Assembly (NCBI GenBank): GCA_024516035.1
Contig: CM044958.1
Span: 21,315,568-21,379,567, forward strand
Length of the DNA stretch: 64,000 bases
From: Bactericera cockerelli
Lineage: Eukaryota; Arthropoda; Insecta; Hemiptera; Triozidae
Direction: 5' to 3'
This document shows, in pieces, positions 10,301 through 20,910 of the stretch. The notes below the pieces were generated by a model that worked only from the letters and a program-made list of their open reading frames with translations, searched no databases and was not told the DNA's origin. Each line of letters starts with the position of its first letter. Within the stretch, counting starts at the first letter, position 1. The position numbers were made by a program, and so were the translations under genes.

Positions 10301-13300
10301 CCGTTCACCTATGATAGTCAGGTTGTCTCCCAGGAGTCTAAGATGAGCGGATATATCTAAGGGTTGAGATCCGGTCACTTTGAAGAGATCTGCAGGGAGA
10401 CTAGGCTTCACTAGAGGGACTCTGAGTACATATTAGAATAACAAAAAAAAGTAAATTTAGATATTTGTATTAGTTCATTTTTTCTCTTACTAGTAAAAAA
10501 AAAACGAACACAACACTTCTGATATCTACAGCTATAAAAAAGCTCTAGCTGTGACAAGTCTCAGGCCTTGTTGCAAAATCAGGCTTAATGATCTCACAAA
10601 TATTAATCAACCAATTAAGCTTCTACAGGAGCCATAAATTATTTTCATTGCAATGTTGGTTGGATCAACATTATTAAAGTCAAAATTAAAATTTAAACAG
10701 TTGTTTCTAGAATCTCGTTCGCAGCCATCTTTTTTGTGACCTTTTTTGAATTGACCAATTAGAGAACTTGTCTCAAGTGAAACTCCGATTATCATTTGTC
10801 TTTGTAACATCCGTCAGTCTACCCTAGGTTATAGACCTATCGCGTATGCTGTACTGTAACCGTTGTGTAAAAAGAAAGCATTTTGAACCCTTAAATCCTT
10901 AAATAACAGAGAGTTTTTTTATATAGATTATTTTTTTTAGCTTTATAATACCTGTCTTTATATTTTTGCATCAAAAACAATAGTTCTGGAGATGTGAGGA
11001 AAATTAATAGTACTATAAACGACGAATTTACCGAGCCTAGTATTACCTAGGTGCAGGGGCCGGGGCGGAAGGCTTGCTTTCGATCACTGCCTCCACAGTC
11101 TGTCTGTTCAGGGGTGGTCTACCCACCCGACCATGGGGGGTGTACGTGCTCTTGGTTTTCTGGGCGGGGGCGTTACTCTTGGACATCTTCTGTGTGTACT
11201 TAGCAGCCATACGGTCGGCCTGACGCTTCCAACCCTGGAAATAAAATTGTTTTAAATAATTAGGACTTGATCATATCTTTCCATTTTTAATTCAATATTA
11301 AATAAAATAATTTGTTTACAAACTGACTAGGCACTAATAAAAATAAAGATATCAGTAAATGCCTTAATAAAGTACATGATACATTCATGGTATAAAGTGA
11401 GTATGGGAAGTGAGGTTATAAAATTATATGTCTTTTGTTTAATTAGTTATTGGTTTACAGGGAAGAAATTTTTATGAGCCTTATTATAGTTAAATGAGCA
11501 ATTCAACAAGTTTACTCATTAATGATAAAATGGGATTACAAACATAATTCTAAGAAATGCTCAACTCTGTTAACTACTACCAGTACTTACATATTTCTCA
11601 TTGAAAGGAACAGTATGCCACAGCTCTCCTAACTTTTTGCTCACTTGAGAAAAATCTGAAAACAAAGATTTCATAGCTAGATTATTATTATTTATTTGTA
11701 ACAATATTACTTTAAAGGTAATAAAAGGTAATTTTTTAGTTAAAATATACCATGATAACTGTTTGAATTATAAGTATAACAACTGTCCATGGGTAACTCA
11801 GTAAATGTGCCGTTCACAGTAAATATTTTTGTTCCTCTCTGAAAATGTAAAAAATGTAATTGTATTTTAGCTATTATTGGTCAAATATTTCTTACCCATT
11901 TCTGGATTTGATTTTATCAGCTTCTGTCGTATTGATTTTGCCCAAAGCATGTAGGCTGTGAATCTTGCTTTCTGGAAAAGATAATTGATCATCAAATACA
12001 AATACGTATGTATCATTTGTAAAAGCTACAAAGATCTTTAAAAAAAAATATTACACCAATGATATGATTTTCGTTTGGAGGCCTGCAACGAAAGCGTACG
12101 CGTGGTAAACACTTCTTCGTTTCATCAAAATCCGTTGAGTAGTTTCTGATATTCGCGCTCAATAGTTCAATTTATTATGATTTCTTTACAATTCCATTTT
12201 CATAATTACATTTTCTGATGAGTGAAAAACTAGTTAGTAAATGACAAAATTAGTACCTCTTTCTTCTCTCCTTGTTGGTCAAAACAGAAGTAGGAACATA
12301 ATAATAAAAATAATACTCTTTAGTGGTAGCCAACCACCAGGCGAGGTTAATGCTCAAAGCATTTTCTACCACCTAACCTTAGAGTCTTATTATTATGTGG
12401 TCACAAACTCAAATTGATGAGGGAAAATGCAAGCACTAGGTGGGATTCGAACCATTGAATCCCTACGCTACCTGGATTACCAGACAAGCGCGTTAACCAC
12501 TTGACTCCTAGTGCACAACAAAGTAATTTCAAACAAAAATTTACGTACCCCCTTGTCTTTCCTCTGATTTTTTCTTCTTCCTGGTTTCGGACCGCGCTTT
12601 TTAGGCAGAGGTTTTCCGTCCACTAAGAATGTGGGTGTCTGAAAAATACAAAAAAATGGCAAATACACATACATATTTTTAATAAATTTTTTTGACTTTT
12701 TACTACTCAACACAGAAGAATTGGTCAAAACTAAACTTATACTTTACAGGCTACAGGGTGTCCCACAACTAGATGCAAATATTTCAAGGGTAGGTTCAGC
12801 ACCCCATGCAACTATCATATAAGCTATACAACTATGAGCTTACGTTGCAGTGGGGCACTTTGCTTCGTTAAAGAGTTATGGCCAAATTACTATTTTTCCC
12901 ACAGGTCAAGAAGTCACTGAGATCGATGCACGTTTTTTAAGAAATCATGGTCAGTAGTTAATTTATGACTTGTACAGGAACACAGATGGATTATATAATT
13001 AAATAAAACGAAACTCATGCCGTTTTCTAACGTTTTCGTGAAATCTTCCGAAATTCCTGTAGAAATGACATGAATTTCGGCGATGTTGGCCCTGATATTG
13101 ATCTTGAGGTCTTCTATGGTCCTGAGACAATTTATCATTGTAAACCTTGGATTTGAAGTAGTCCCAAAGGAAAAAATCGAGCGGCTATTCTCAAAGTAGG
13201 CTCTAACGCAAAACGTACGATATTCCACAGATCAACTGTGGATTATCTACAAATGAAAAACTTTCCATTTTCCTCTTTCAAATGAACCCCCTACCAGACC

Positions 13301-16300
13301 CCTGCTGCGCATGCGCCTCTACCAATTCCATCTGTCTCCCGCGCTCCACCCTGTATTTATACTCATACATATTTCCCTTCAAACGCAGTTAATTTCATCG
13401 AAAAAAAACCAGAGAGATATTCAATCATAAGTTGAACTTTTTTCGAAATTTTGATTTTTCCCTTTTTTTGGATCTGAACCCCGGGGCTTTTCTTTGTAAT
13501 ATGACACTGGTTTCATTCATGTATAGTATTGGGCCCATTTTACGTAAGAATTGGGCCCATTTTACGTTTTTTATACGCCCGCCACGAGTTAACGCCTCAG
13601 CTGCAGCCAAGCAGACTGTGCTTTTCTGAGTTTCTAGGCTATTCTGCATGATACCTGGGAGCTGTAAATTTTGTACTTTATGACATAAGAAGTCAAGGCC
13701 TATTTGTATTTGTACTTTATGAAATAAGAAGTCAAGGTTTCCCTACTATATATGATTACCTAACAACATAACATTGGAGTTTCACATGACACAAACTACA
13801 GAATAAACTTTTTAACTCTACCTCGACAGATTCTTGACTCATCTCGTCGTCCTCATCAATCAGAAGATTATCAGCCATGTCCGTACTGCCTATTGACTCA
13901 GCATCTAGACTTGAGTCAGGCTCACCAAACTCTTCATCAGCCCCTGACCCCACTGTCTGGTTTGTGGTGTACACCTCTGTGTCAGACATGTCAGAACCAA
14001 TTATTTCTTCTTTGTCCATGATGTGCTGATCTGGCATACTGGGATCCTGAAAATATAGATTGTATTTGTTATTCATAAATGTATTTAGTTGTCAGTAAAC
14101 GCTTAAAAAATAAAAACAATTCTTTGTAGTGTATGTGTATACAGTACTAATAACTGCTCTTGTGCTTATACCTATTTTGTAACAATATTTTGTATTTTAT
14201 TTGTATTATTATGTCACAATGCTAATCCAACATTGAAAGTAAAGAGTGAAAAAATTCGGTGTAGGTACTACATTAAAAAATAAATAATGATAAATTATTA
14301 TAAATCACAATGTTGGTTCAACAGTGAAAGTAAAGAGCCAAAAATTCTGACTGCTGGTATTTGATGCAAGCCTTAATTGAAAAAAGAAATGATTTTTTTT
14401 ATAAGGAAAGAAAAATTGACATACAATAATTACTAATTACTTACTTGTGATGGATCTAGTAAATCCTGATGTTGATATTCTGGAGCCAAAATATTTCCAT
14501 GTAGAGGATTGAAATGTTTAAGAGGTGAATTTTGAGAGGGGGGTCTGCCTCTTTTGGCTAGAGCTCCTGATAAAACAAAATTCAATACAATATATTTATT
14601 TTACTATTAAAATATGATTACTATTAAAAAAAAATATTAACAGCATATTAAGAGCCACCAAGCTTGACTGGGGCAAAAAATAACTAGCAGCATCATAAGG
14701 GTACCCATCCAAGTCATAACCTCGCTGGACGTTGCTTAACTTGAGTGACAGAACAAGACCTGGTGTATTCTACATTCTATCAATGCTGGCTTCCAAGATA
14801 TTGAAATGTTCACATGAGTTTTACAATTTTCTGACATTATTTTTTTAATTTCTTGATAAGACCATAGTAGAAAGTTGTGTGATGTTTCCGCCACTGGTGA
14901 CTCAACAGTAACAGATTCAAACAATAATGCCAATTTCGTAATTGGCACCTCAAAATCATTGGATTTGATAAGTCACAACCCCCATCTAGGATGAATAATA
15001 AAAAAGTTAGTCAAAGCAGGTCCCCCCCAAAATAACGGCATATTGAGGCCAAGGTCCAAAAAGTTCAAGATATCAAGAGAATGGTCAGAATAGACCCTTG
15101 TTGTTTTGTTATTGTAAGAAAAAGTTATTATAATTTTTTTGTATCTCTTTTACAAGAAAAACTGGTTCTTGTAAAAAAATATACATATCTCTTATCGTTT
15201 AGCTAGAACCACCAAACACAAATTGTCCATACAAATAGCCAAATATAGTAACCTGATAGATTTCCAGCATCTGTCTTCTTGTTATAAGGTCTCTTCTCTT
15301 GTACTACTTCATCAGAAGATTCAAAGTCTACCAACTTTGAAGATTTTTTCCTTACACGGCCAGATCTAGAAACTCCTGTAACTTCTAAATCTCCTAAAAA
15401 ACAGACAAATTTCACAAGAATTATTTTGGTTATTCATTTATTTAAAAAAAAAACAACAACAAATAAAAGATGCTATTATCTAACTATAATTTTCTATGGC
15501 ATTCCAGTAAAAATGTAAGGCTAAGAAGACTATCGCACAGCCTTTAAAAATAGCACAAATGGAAGATGCTTGGGCTTGAATGTATAAATAATGATATATT
15601 TTTTTGGTTGTAGCCCAATAATAGTGCAAAAGAATATACTAGGTCTGAGCAATGAAAGTATATTCTTTTAGTATATACTATGAGAAAAACATTATGGGTG
15701 TGTGACTAGGTAATACTCAAAATTCTCAAAGAGACTACTAAGTTGAATTTTATTATGAGTTTTCAAACAAAATGGTACAAACCACTGCCACTGGTGATGC
15801 AACGGTAACAGTTAGCTGAAAATTAGTGTTGGCAAGTTTAGTTCAGTCTGATGATCGGATCGTTTAGTTCTTAGTCACTTAGAAGAACTAGTTCTTTTAA
15901 GTCATTCATTTAGTTCAGTAGTTTAGTCAAAGAGTTTATTTTATTAAGTTTCAAATGTTTTAAATTTGGTAGCGGGAGATGAAAAAAATGTACATAATGT
16001 ATTTTCAAGATAAGAATGTACTATGTACTCACTCAATGTACCTTATTCAATCTAGGTACCTTTACCTGAACATCAAGATCTAAAATCATGATTAAATAGA
16101 ATGTAGTACACAAGTACTAATGATGGATGAGTTTTATCAAGTGACTACAGAGGGGCTGGGGGAGTAGGGGAAGGGGGGGGGGAGACCCTAGCATGTTTGC
16201 GTAACCAATCAGATCGCTTAGTTTCAGTTGACTTTATTCTCGTTCAGAACTAATCCTAAGTACCTAGTTCGGTATTTCAGAATGATATTCCTTGCTCGTT

Positions 16301-16604
16301 CATGTATTATGTGAATGGAACTGCTAGGGAACTAAATGAACTAATCATTCACTGAGTTTAGTTCAATAGTTCAATTGTTCAGCAGAATGACTTAGTTCAT
16401 TCAAGTCAGTCGTTCAGTCTTCATACATCACTACTGAAAATCAATGTCAAATTTATAATCAGCACCTCAAAAATAAGGATTTGATGTGTCACAACCCCCA
16501 TCTAAGATAAATAATAAAGTTTGGTTTTAACTTGTTTGTAACAATCAGGAGAAAAAACTATAGGCTCACTTACCCTCTGGCTTGGGTTTCTTCTTATTTT
16601 CCAT
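7190..16604 (-). CDS. HMGXB4: HMGXB4-like HMG-box protein, complete ten-exon gene
   Basis: The gene encodes a nuclear HMG-box DNA-binding protein of 413 residues, related to vertebrate HMGXB4 (about 600 aa). Exons in transcript order: 16574-16604, 15253-15393, 14445-14566, 13822-14046, 12549-12638, 11896-11971, 11591-11655, 11047-11234, 10286-10421, 7190-7357. Every junction is GT-AG and every phase matches (1,1,0,0,0,1,0,2,0). Order along the protein: basic N-terminus with [10 protein letters not shown]-hook-like KRGRPPS; acidic stretch (residues ~99-173); a second AT-hook-like segment [14 protein letters not shown] box (~204-265: [40 protein letters not shown]); GRVGRPPLN; then the HMGXB4-specific C-terminus [20 protein letters not shown] and [14 protein letters not shown]. 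That C-terminus identifies the family. The last intron carries an R2-clade retrotransposon in antisense. Confidence 0.93.
7405..7625 (-). repeat. LINE 3'-tail copy
   Basis: On the + strand it reads ATTATACAACGC-TTTATTAGA, ACATATGTCCTAACTAAAGG and GGCAATCTCTTCCACCCAAC, the complement of a dispersed LINE-like 3' end (AATAAAG, TTATTA). The same segment recurs at 26357, 43438, 44978, 55458 and 59148. Confidence 0.6.
7815..8050 (-). repeat. tRNA-derived SINE, family 3
   Basis: The complement begins GGGGCACGAATAGCTCAGTG with B box GGGTTCGAACCCC. It continues into a conserved body (AGTATTGTGTCACTTCTCGC; TAGCTCCTGTTTCATGGCTA). It sits directly at the truncated 5' side of the R2-like element. Related copies lie at 6180, 32975 and 63640. 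Confidence 0.75.
8051..10190 (+). mobile_element. R2-clade non-LTR retrotransposon, 5'-truncated
   Basis: The open frame runs from about 8060 to 10162 with one in-frame TAA at 9791-9793. Upstream of the first Met it already reads [20 protein letters not shown], the start of a reverse transcriptase. The catalytic motif [10 protein letters not shown] is followed by thumb-like sequence. Then comes a zinc knuckle, [17 protein letters not shown], characteristic of the R2/R4/NeSL group, and after the stop a restriction-like endonuclease ([20 protein letters not shown]). Such elements reverse-transcribe at a nick made by that endonuclease. The N-terminal zinc fingers and DNA-binding part are missing. 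The 3' end is a GAA-rich tract. It is inserted in the last HMGXB4 intron in the opposite orientation. The stop codon and truncation mark it as dead. Confidence 0.88.
8060..10162 (+). pseudogene. Reverse transcriptase/endonuclease ORF with one nonsense codon
   Basis: The two open segments (8465-9793 from its first Met, and 9803-10162) are in the same frame and separated only by TAA at 9791. The reading [21 protein letters not shown] is continuous with what the family encodes, so a single substitution caused the break. The region between 8060 and 8465 is also open in this frame. The catalytic aspartates of FADD are intact. The upstream RT motif reads [13 protein letters not shown], where the usual 'AFD' is altered to 'AFE'. 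Confidence 0.85.
10286..10421 (-). CDS. HMGXB4: HMGXB4 exon 9
   Basis: This 136-nt exon lies between acceptor TGTACTCAG and donor GTGAGA. It encodes [20 protein letters not shown] followed by RLKDTQ, the HMGXB4 C-terminal domain just before the terminal exon. The upstream phase of 2 matches exon 8. Confidence 0.92.
10422..11046. other. HMGXB4 intron 8
   Basis: This is AT-rich intronic sequence with no recognisable repeat or embedded gene. Confidence 0.6.
11047..11234 (-). CDS. HMGXB4: HMGXB4 exon 8: end of HMG box and AT-hook-like segment
   Basis: This 188-nt exon lies between acceptor TTTATTTCCAG and donor GTAATA. It encodes [17 protein letters not shown], completing the HMG box, then a basic linker with [11 protein letters not shown]. 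It ends phase 2. It is more GC-rich than its introns. Confidence 0.92.
11591..11655 (-). CDS. HMGXB4: HMGXB4 exon 7: HMG-box helix 2
   Basis: This short 65-nt exon between TTTTCAG and GTAAGT encodes [20 protein letters not shown] and KY, the second helix of the HMG box. The split Asp codon is formed across the junction with exon 6. Confidence 0.9.
11896..11971 (-). CDS. HMGXB4: HMGXB4 exon 6: HMG-box helix 1
   Basis: This 76-nt exon between TTTTCCAG and GTAAGA encodes [20 protein letters not shown] and SNPEM. The aromatic/basic pattern FTAYMLWAK is a typical HMG-box first helix. Confidence 0.9.
12318..12515 (-). repeat. tRNA-derived SINE, family 4
   Basis: The complement begins CACTAGGAGTCAAGTGGTTA and contains GGTTCGAATCCCACC. 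The body has ATAATAATAAGACTCTAAGG and CATTAACCTCGCCTGGTGG. It lies in an HMGXB4 intron 34 bp downstream of exon 5. Other copies lie at 3505, 37640, 49970 and 62185. Confidence 0.75.
12549..12638 (-). CDS. HMGXB4: HMGXB4 exon 5: basic AT-hook-like segment
   Basis: This 90-nt exon between TTTTTCAG and GTACGT encodes [20 protein letters not shown] and then [10 protein letters not shown]. It is phase 0 at both ends, so it could be skipped without a frameshift. Confidence 0.88.
12752..13355 (-). mobile_element. MITE-like element with TACAGGGTG termini, in HMGXB4 intron
   Basis: It starts TACAGGGTGTCCCACAACTA and ends CACCCTGTA, giving short terminal inverted repeats around ~600 bp. A 5' portion of the same element is at 27186-27360 (ATGCAAATATTT, GGGTAGGTTCAGC, AAGAGTTATGGCCAAAT). 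No protein is supported. The orientation given is arbitrary. Confidence 0.7.
13356..13800. other. HMGXB4 intron 4 remainder
   Basis: This stretch contains two short direct duplications: TTGGGCCCATTTTACGT at 13530/13551, and TTTGTACTTTATGA at 13669/13708 followed by AATAAGAAGTCAAGG or CATAAGAAGTCAAGG. No gene is seen. Confidence 0.4.
13822..14046 (-). CDS. HMGXB4: HMGXB4 exon 4: acidic region
   Basis: This 225-nt exon between TATTTTCAG and GTAGAG is phase 0 at both ends. It encodes 75 residues rich in Asp, Glu and Ser ([36 protein letters not shown]). This composition suits a protein-interaction or activation segment; no fold is recognisable. Confidence 0.88.
14445..14566 (-). CDS. HMGXB4: HMGXB4 exon 3: AT-hook-like KRGRPP
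   Basis: This 122-nt exon between TTTTATCAG and GTAAGT encodes [20 protein letters not shown] and continues to [16 protein letters not shown] is the core of an AT-hook minor-groove motif. Confidence 0.9.
14700..14792 (-). repeat. 5S-rRNA-derived SINE fragment
   Basis: On the + strand it reads GTACCCATCCAAGTCATAAC, CTCGCTGGACGTTGCTTAAC and ACCTGGTGTATTC. This is the complement of a diverged 5S rRNA core, homologous to the copies at 6692 and 49552. Confidence 0.65.
14855..15175 (-). repeat. ATAAGGAAAGTA-family repeat, right-hand part
   Basis: It shares CCACTGGTGACTCAACAGTA, CACAACCCCCATCTAGGATG and GTTAGTCAAAGC in complement with the full copy at 2478. The tRNA-free, protein-free body and the loss of the left end identify it as a truncated copy. 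Confidence 0.65.
15253..15393 (-). CDS. HMGXB4: HMGXB4 exon 2: basic N-terminal region
   Basis: This 141-nt exon between TTTTTTAG and GTTACT encodes [20 protein letters not shown] and continues to [12 protein letters not shown]. The [14 protein letters not shown] stretch parallels the basic N-terminal motif of vertebrate HMGXB4 (GRSQREKKRSYKDF). The donor GTTACT is weaker than its neighbours. Confidence 0.88.
15820..16440. mobile_element. Non-autonomous hAT-like element with TTAGTTCA arrays
   Basis: Both ends are arrays of TTTAGTTC/GAACTAAA variants (15836-15930 and 16240-16420). The outer edges read TAGTGTTGGCAAG on the left and CTTCATACATCACTAC on the right, so the termini are loosely inverted (TAGTGTTGG / TAGTGATGT). 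Dense subterminal motif arrays are typical of hAT-superfamily ends. No ORF is present. It lies in HMGXB4 intron 1. Confidence 0.55.
16574..16604 (-). CDS. HMGXB4: HMGXB4 exon 1 (start codon)
   Basis: ATG at 16602-16604 starts [11 protein letters not shown] in a reasonable context (GAAGATGG). The 31-nt coding part ends at donor GTAAGT and leaves one base, which matches exon 2. The basic start resembles other HMG-box proteins. The 5' UTR presumably extends toward 16730. Confidence 0.85.
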
Positions 16605-16731
16605 CTTCAATGAATCAAGTTAGGAATTCTTCAGAATGTTCCTAATTTCTAGGGGGCTTGATGAGATGTTCTTTTCCAAGGAAAAATCTAAAGCAGACTT
16701 AAGTCTTGATTGTTTCCTTTTTTTGTTATAG
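16605..16731 (-). promoter_or_regulatory. Likely HMGXB4 5' UTR and promoter-proximal region
   Basis: Only about 127 bp separate the HMGXB4 start codon from the edge of a transposon-like element at about 16732. The transcription start should therefore lie either in this interval or inside the element. No TATA box or clear initiator is evident. Confidence 0.35.
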
Positions 16732-17535
16732 CTTTATAGCCGAGTTTATCACATCTCCACCAATCACTGATTCGCCAACCACCCTCGAATCTCGAGGGTT
16801 CACGAATCCACCAATCGGGTTTTATCACGAAAATTCAAGCTCGAGTTCGCGAATCATGATTGGCGTTACGGCAACATCGCAATTATACGAAAACTCTCAT
16901 AAAAGCCTCTGATTTTTCGAAAATTGCGATGTTGTTTTGTTAACTTTTTACATTTTGAATGCTAACATTTCTGAAAGCATTTTGAACGTTTTTTTTTTGT
17001 GTCGTTCACATGGTCATTTCATAAGTTTCATATTGATCAATGATCATTTTGTGTGACTTGGGTTCAATTCTCAACAGGGCAAGATATAATAAATTACCTT
17101 ATGAGTAAGAATGCTGTTTCAATGTGACTATCAGGGATGGAATTATGGTCAAAATAAGATATTGGGACAGATTTTGATCTCGGTTTTATTCCCAGCAGGG
17201 CAGAAATTTTTCTGCCCTATGTCCACTGTATTTCCATCACGTTTTCATTAATGTTGTGTACTAGAATTATAATTATAGTTCTCATACCTAGCTGTTTAAG
17301 AATTCGAAATATTATCAAACACCTCGGCCGAGGTGTGAAGAACGCCAATACAAAGAAAGAGACAGCCCGGCAGAGTGTAAGGTTACGGAAAACATAGTTC
17401 CCATGCATATATTTCATGTACTTTCAGCCAGCGAGGTTTTCAGCAGGAGTTTGTACATACTGGTGTGGAGAGATGATATAGGACCTGCACTCATACCCAG
17501 AGTCACCAAGAAGTTTTAGTACATGTGTTTTAAAG

Positions 17536-17672
17536 TCTAAGGGCGGAATTAATAGACGTTTTTGTAATACCTCTGTGGCGCTAAGTCACGGATTGCGTAC
17601 TGTGTAAGATAGGGAAAACTGACACTTACCAACGACTTAAGTTATTGATGTTGTCTATTAATTACGCCCTAA
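17536..17672. mobile_element. Small MITE with AATTAATAGAC inverted ends
   Basis: AGGGCGGAATTAATAGAC on the left and GTCTATTAATTACGCCCT on the right form 18-bp imperfect terminal inverted repeats around ~100 bp of non-coding sequence. Confidence 0.6.
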
Positions 17673-17835
17673 ATCTTGTAGGAACTGAGATTCGGACAAA
17701 TTCAGAATGTTCCCGAATGAGCTTTTATCTTCCTGGGATTAGCTCGTTTTCAGGAAATATCATATAGACTTAGAAATTCAAATTGTGGTGAAGCACAAGC
17801 AGAAAAAGCACAGGTGAAGCACAGAGCAGAAAAAT

Positions 17836-17915
17836 TCCTGCCCCGCTGGGGATCGAACCAAGGTCACCATGCGTGCAATGCCTAGCGCTAAATCATTGGG
17901 CAACGGTGACTACTC
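17836..17915 (-). repeat. tRNA-derived SINE, family 5
   Basis: The complement contains GCATTGCACGCATGGTGACC and GGTTCGATCCCCAGCGGGGC, matching the better-preserved copy at 45550. A degenerate relative (CAGCAGGGCAGAAATTTTTC) is at about 17190. Confidence 0.6.
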
Positions 17916-18620
17916 ACAAATCGCTTCTCGGCTTTTTGGTTAAGATGTAATATCACAAAAATAAGTATTAATTAATTAATTTTAATAGCAATCGCGTGAT
18001 AATGGCCAGTTTGAAAATTTTCAAGTATTTTTTTAGGAATAATTCAAATTTATTTCAGTCTTTATTACAAAACTTTTATAAACTTAGCACATCAGGATAA
18101 GATGACAGGTTTATGAAGAACAAGGACAATTAAATAATGGGCAAAAAATAAAGATGTCATGAAGATAAACAAGTATTTGAATTTTGAAAAAGATAAACAT
18201 TTTATCTTTGTTTACGATTTAAAAATTCCAAAGAAGAAATTCTATAGTATTTTCAATATTTTTTTCTCTTTGGGAAGCCAATCGGTCCTCGAATCACTGA
18301 TTCGTGAATCAAGGTTACTTCCTCAAATTGAGTGCTCCGAATCACCTGCGAATCAGAGATTGGAGATGATAAAACCCGATTCGTCGAGCCAATCCGGAGT
18401 TCGAGCGAATCCGGGGTGAATCTTGGATGATAAAATCGGCTATTAGAGTTATCAGTAGGAAAACTGTAGTGTGAAAAATCAATTTATCAAACCAAAAATA
18501 CAAGTTGATTCTTTTATTTATTGATTTTAAAATTTCGCGCATAATGTTTCCCATATAATGCTGTTGCCAAGTTCGATGTTTCTCTGTAAAAATTTAAATA
18601 TACGTGCCGTGTTTTTTTTA

Positions 18621-19233
18621 TCCCCCAAAAAACACTTCGTGTAGAAATAGTCGTCAAGTGTTGGAATGATTAAAAAGAACTGATATCAAAAACGTCAATT
18701 TTCTATGTTTAAAGGAAATATTTTTCACGTAATAAGTCTCTTGATAATTCAACCAAAATAATAGCCTCACAACAACAATACACCTTTGAGCAAACTTCGA
18801 TTTGGTATTTTGAGAATTTAACCAAAAAATAGCCACACAACAAAACAATGCTCTTGTAAGAAGAATCTTGCATAATGACATAACCACGTCCTTGACTACT
18901 GCACACTGTTTTGTTAGCAACGTACTTCACATAAATTTCAGAACAAAACAGTATGCAGTCAAGGACGTGGTTCTGTAATTATGCAAGATTGTTCTTACAA
19001 GAGCATTGTTTTGTTGTGTGGCTATTTTTTGGTTAAATTCTCAAAATACCAAATCGAAGTTTGCTCAAAGGTGTATTGTTGTTGTGAGGCTATTATTTTG
19101 GTTGAATTATCAAGAGACTTATTACGTGAAAAATATTTCCTTTAAACATAGAAAATTGACGTTTTTGATATCAGTTCTTTTTAATCATTCCAACACTTGA
19201 CGACTATTTCTACACGAAGTGTTTTTTGGGGGA
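18621..19233. mobile_element. 613-bp foldback MITE with TA target duplication
   Basis: The two ~295-bp arms (18621-18914 and 18942-19233) are almost perfect reverse complements around a ~27-base loop. Ends are TCCCCCAAAAAACACTTCGT and its complement, flanked on both sides by TA, which suggests a Tc1/mariner-type target. Open frames of the two arms encode the same peptide because they are mirror copies, not genes. Near identity of the arms implies recent formation. Confidence 0.85.
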
Positions 19234-19569
19234 TATCACTACTTTTTGATTTAATTGATTTTCATATAATAGATGAAATAAAAACTGGTCAACAATCAAC
19301 AGATAAAAGAAAAAAGACTTTTAATTAAAGGATGTTGATCTTTTAATTCAAGGAGAAAAATAAATGATATAAAAAAAAACTTTGAAAAGATGCTGAAAGA
19401 ATATTTCACGGTACTTGCTGGAGAGAGGAGAAATCTTGAGATAACAGGTGTATTCCTTATTGAGTGGCACTAGATAGCGCTCAGCAATTTTGTTGATCTT
19501 TTCAAATTTTGAAACCCACTGCTAGATTCATTAACAGAAAAGTACCCCGTTTCAGTATTGTTGGCAATA

Positions 19570-20430
19570 ATTAGAGATGGGTGATACCGAGTATTTCATA
19601 GAACCGGTACTTCAGTAATCGATTACATAAAAGTACTGAGTATTCACCGAGGTTCTTTTGTACTTGGTTTTTGAGATTCTGCGAGCGGATGTAAATGGAA
19701 TAGTGGATTCGAGTAATCACTCAAGAACCAAGTACAAAAGCACCGTACACTAACTAAATCTCACAATTTTGCATTCAGAATGTTTACAGGAGACGAATCT
19801 CGATTCACAAAATTTGTTGGGTGTTTTAGTTTCAAGTGTTTCAATAGATTAGAAGCTCCACCTCCTATTTTATAACCTGAATTATATAATGTACATTTCC
19901 CTAAACCGTCCAATTGTTTGACAAAGAAGTTTCAAATAGAAGACTTGGTTCTACGAGACAAAAAGAAAAATATTAGGACACCGACAGCCTGAATATTATT
20001 CATAGATAATATCGGAATAATGAAGTACCTCTCTCTGCTGTACCCAGTTCTAGAGATGGGTATTTGGGTATTATTGTAATACCGATTATTTCATAGAACC
20101 GGTACCCGGTATGGTACCCGGCCCCGGCGTGTAATACCAAGTATTTAATAAAAACGGTACCCGCCTACTACGTACGATACGTCGGTACTCGGTCCCAGTG
20201 TGTAATACCGAGTATTTCATAAAATCGGTACCCAGTACGGTATGCGGATCCAGTGTGTTATACCGTCACCAGTGTTGTACCCGGTACGGGTACAGGTACC
20301 TAGCAAAATTTTGTACCCGGTATGGGTACGGGTACCTAATTTTATTATGTACCCGGTGCGGGTACTTTTGTAAATGTACCCGGTATTTTTTTGGCCTTTT
20401 TACTTTTCGGGTACGTTATCCTTATCTATA
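19570..20430. mobile_element. hAT-like motif-array region (GGTACCC / TACCGAGTATTTCAT)
   Basis: AGAGATGGGTGATACCGAGT at 19573 and AGAGATGGGTATTTGGGTAT at 20052 resemble hAT-type ends. The 20060-20420 stretch is a dense array of GGTACCCGG/CCGGGTACC variants and repeats of ACCGAGTATTTCAT(A)AA. An inverted repeat (TTTTGTACTTGGTTTTTGAG with TCAAGAACCAAGTACAAAAG) lies at 19655-19741. No coding capacity is seen. Confidence 0.5.
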
Positions 20431-20910
20431 GTAAGTATAGTAATAAGATTTGTCTAAATTATTTAAACTGTGGAGGACAAAGTCTTGTCATTAGAATACC
20501 ACCTAACAACCAAACTAAATAAAATACCAAATTGATGGTTAGCCTTTAATGAGGTCTTGAATACCAAGTTCCAGGTTAAAAGTCTAGTAAGCTAGATTTT
20601 ATTTTTATTTAAAATTATTATTAATGTTAATGTATTATTATTATTATTATCATCATCACAATCAAGAAATAAAAAGATACATTTATTAAAAATAAGGCTT
20701 GCACCTTTTTAATTTAAGTATGAATTTGTGAACAAAAATAACTAGAATGTAGAAAAAATAGTATTCTATTATATAAAACAAATTTGAAGAAAATCGGTTA
20801 AGCGGTTTTACAAGTGATTTAGTCGAAAAAATCAAAATTGCCAGGTGTATACAATGTGAAACAATCACGAGGAAGTATTGTGTCCATAATTAGCAGTGTT
20901 TTTTTATTTA

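Larger units (their letters stand above)
16732..18445. mobile_element. Element with GAATC-motif termini next to HMGXB4 start
   Basis: The left end reads TATAGCCGAGTTTATCACAT and the right end, in complement, TAATAGCCGATTTTATCATC. Inside both ends, GAATC/GATTC variants (CGAATC, GATTCG) recur over ~170 bp. The middle contains two tRNA-like fragments of SINE family 5 and a small MITE. The layout matches a non-autonomous DNA transposon that has accumulated insertions. Confidence 0.55.

Noticed and set aside
18654..19200. Two identical 60-90-codon frames on opposite strands
   Set aside because: Mirror images in the arms of the foldback MITE, not genes.
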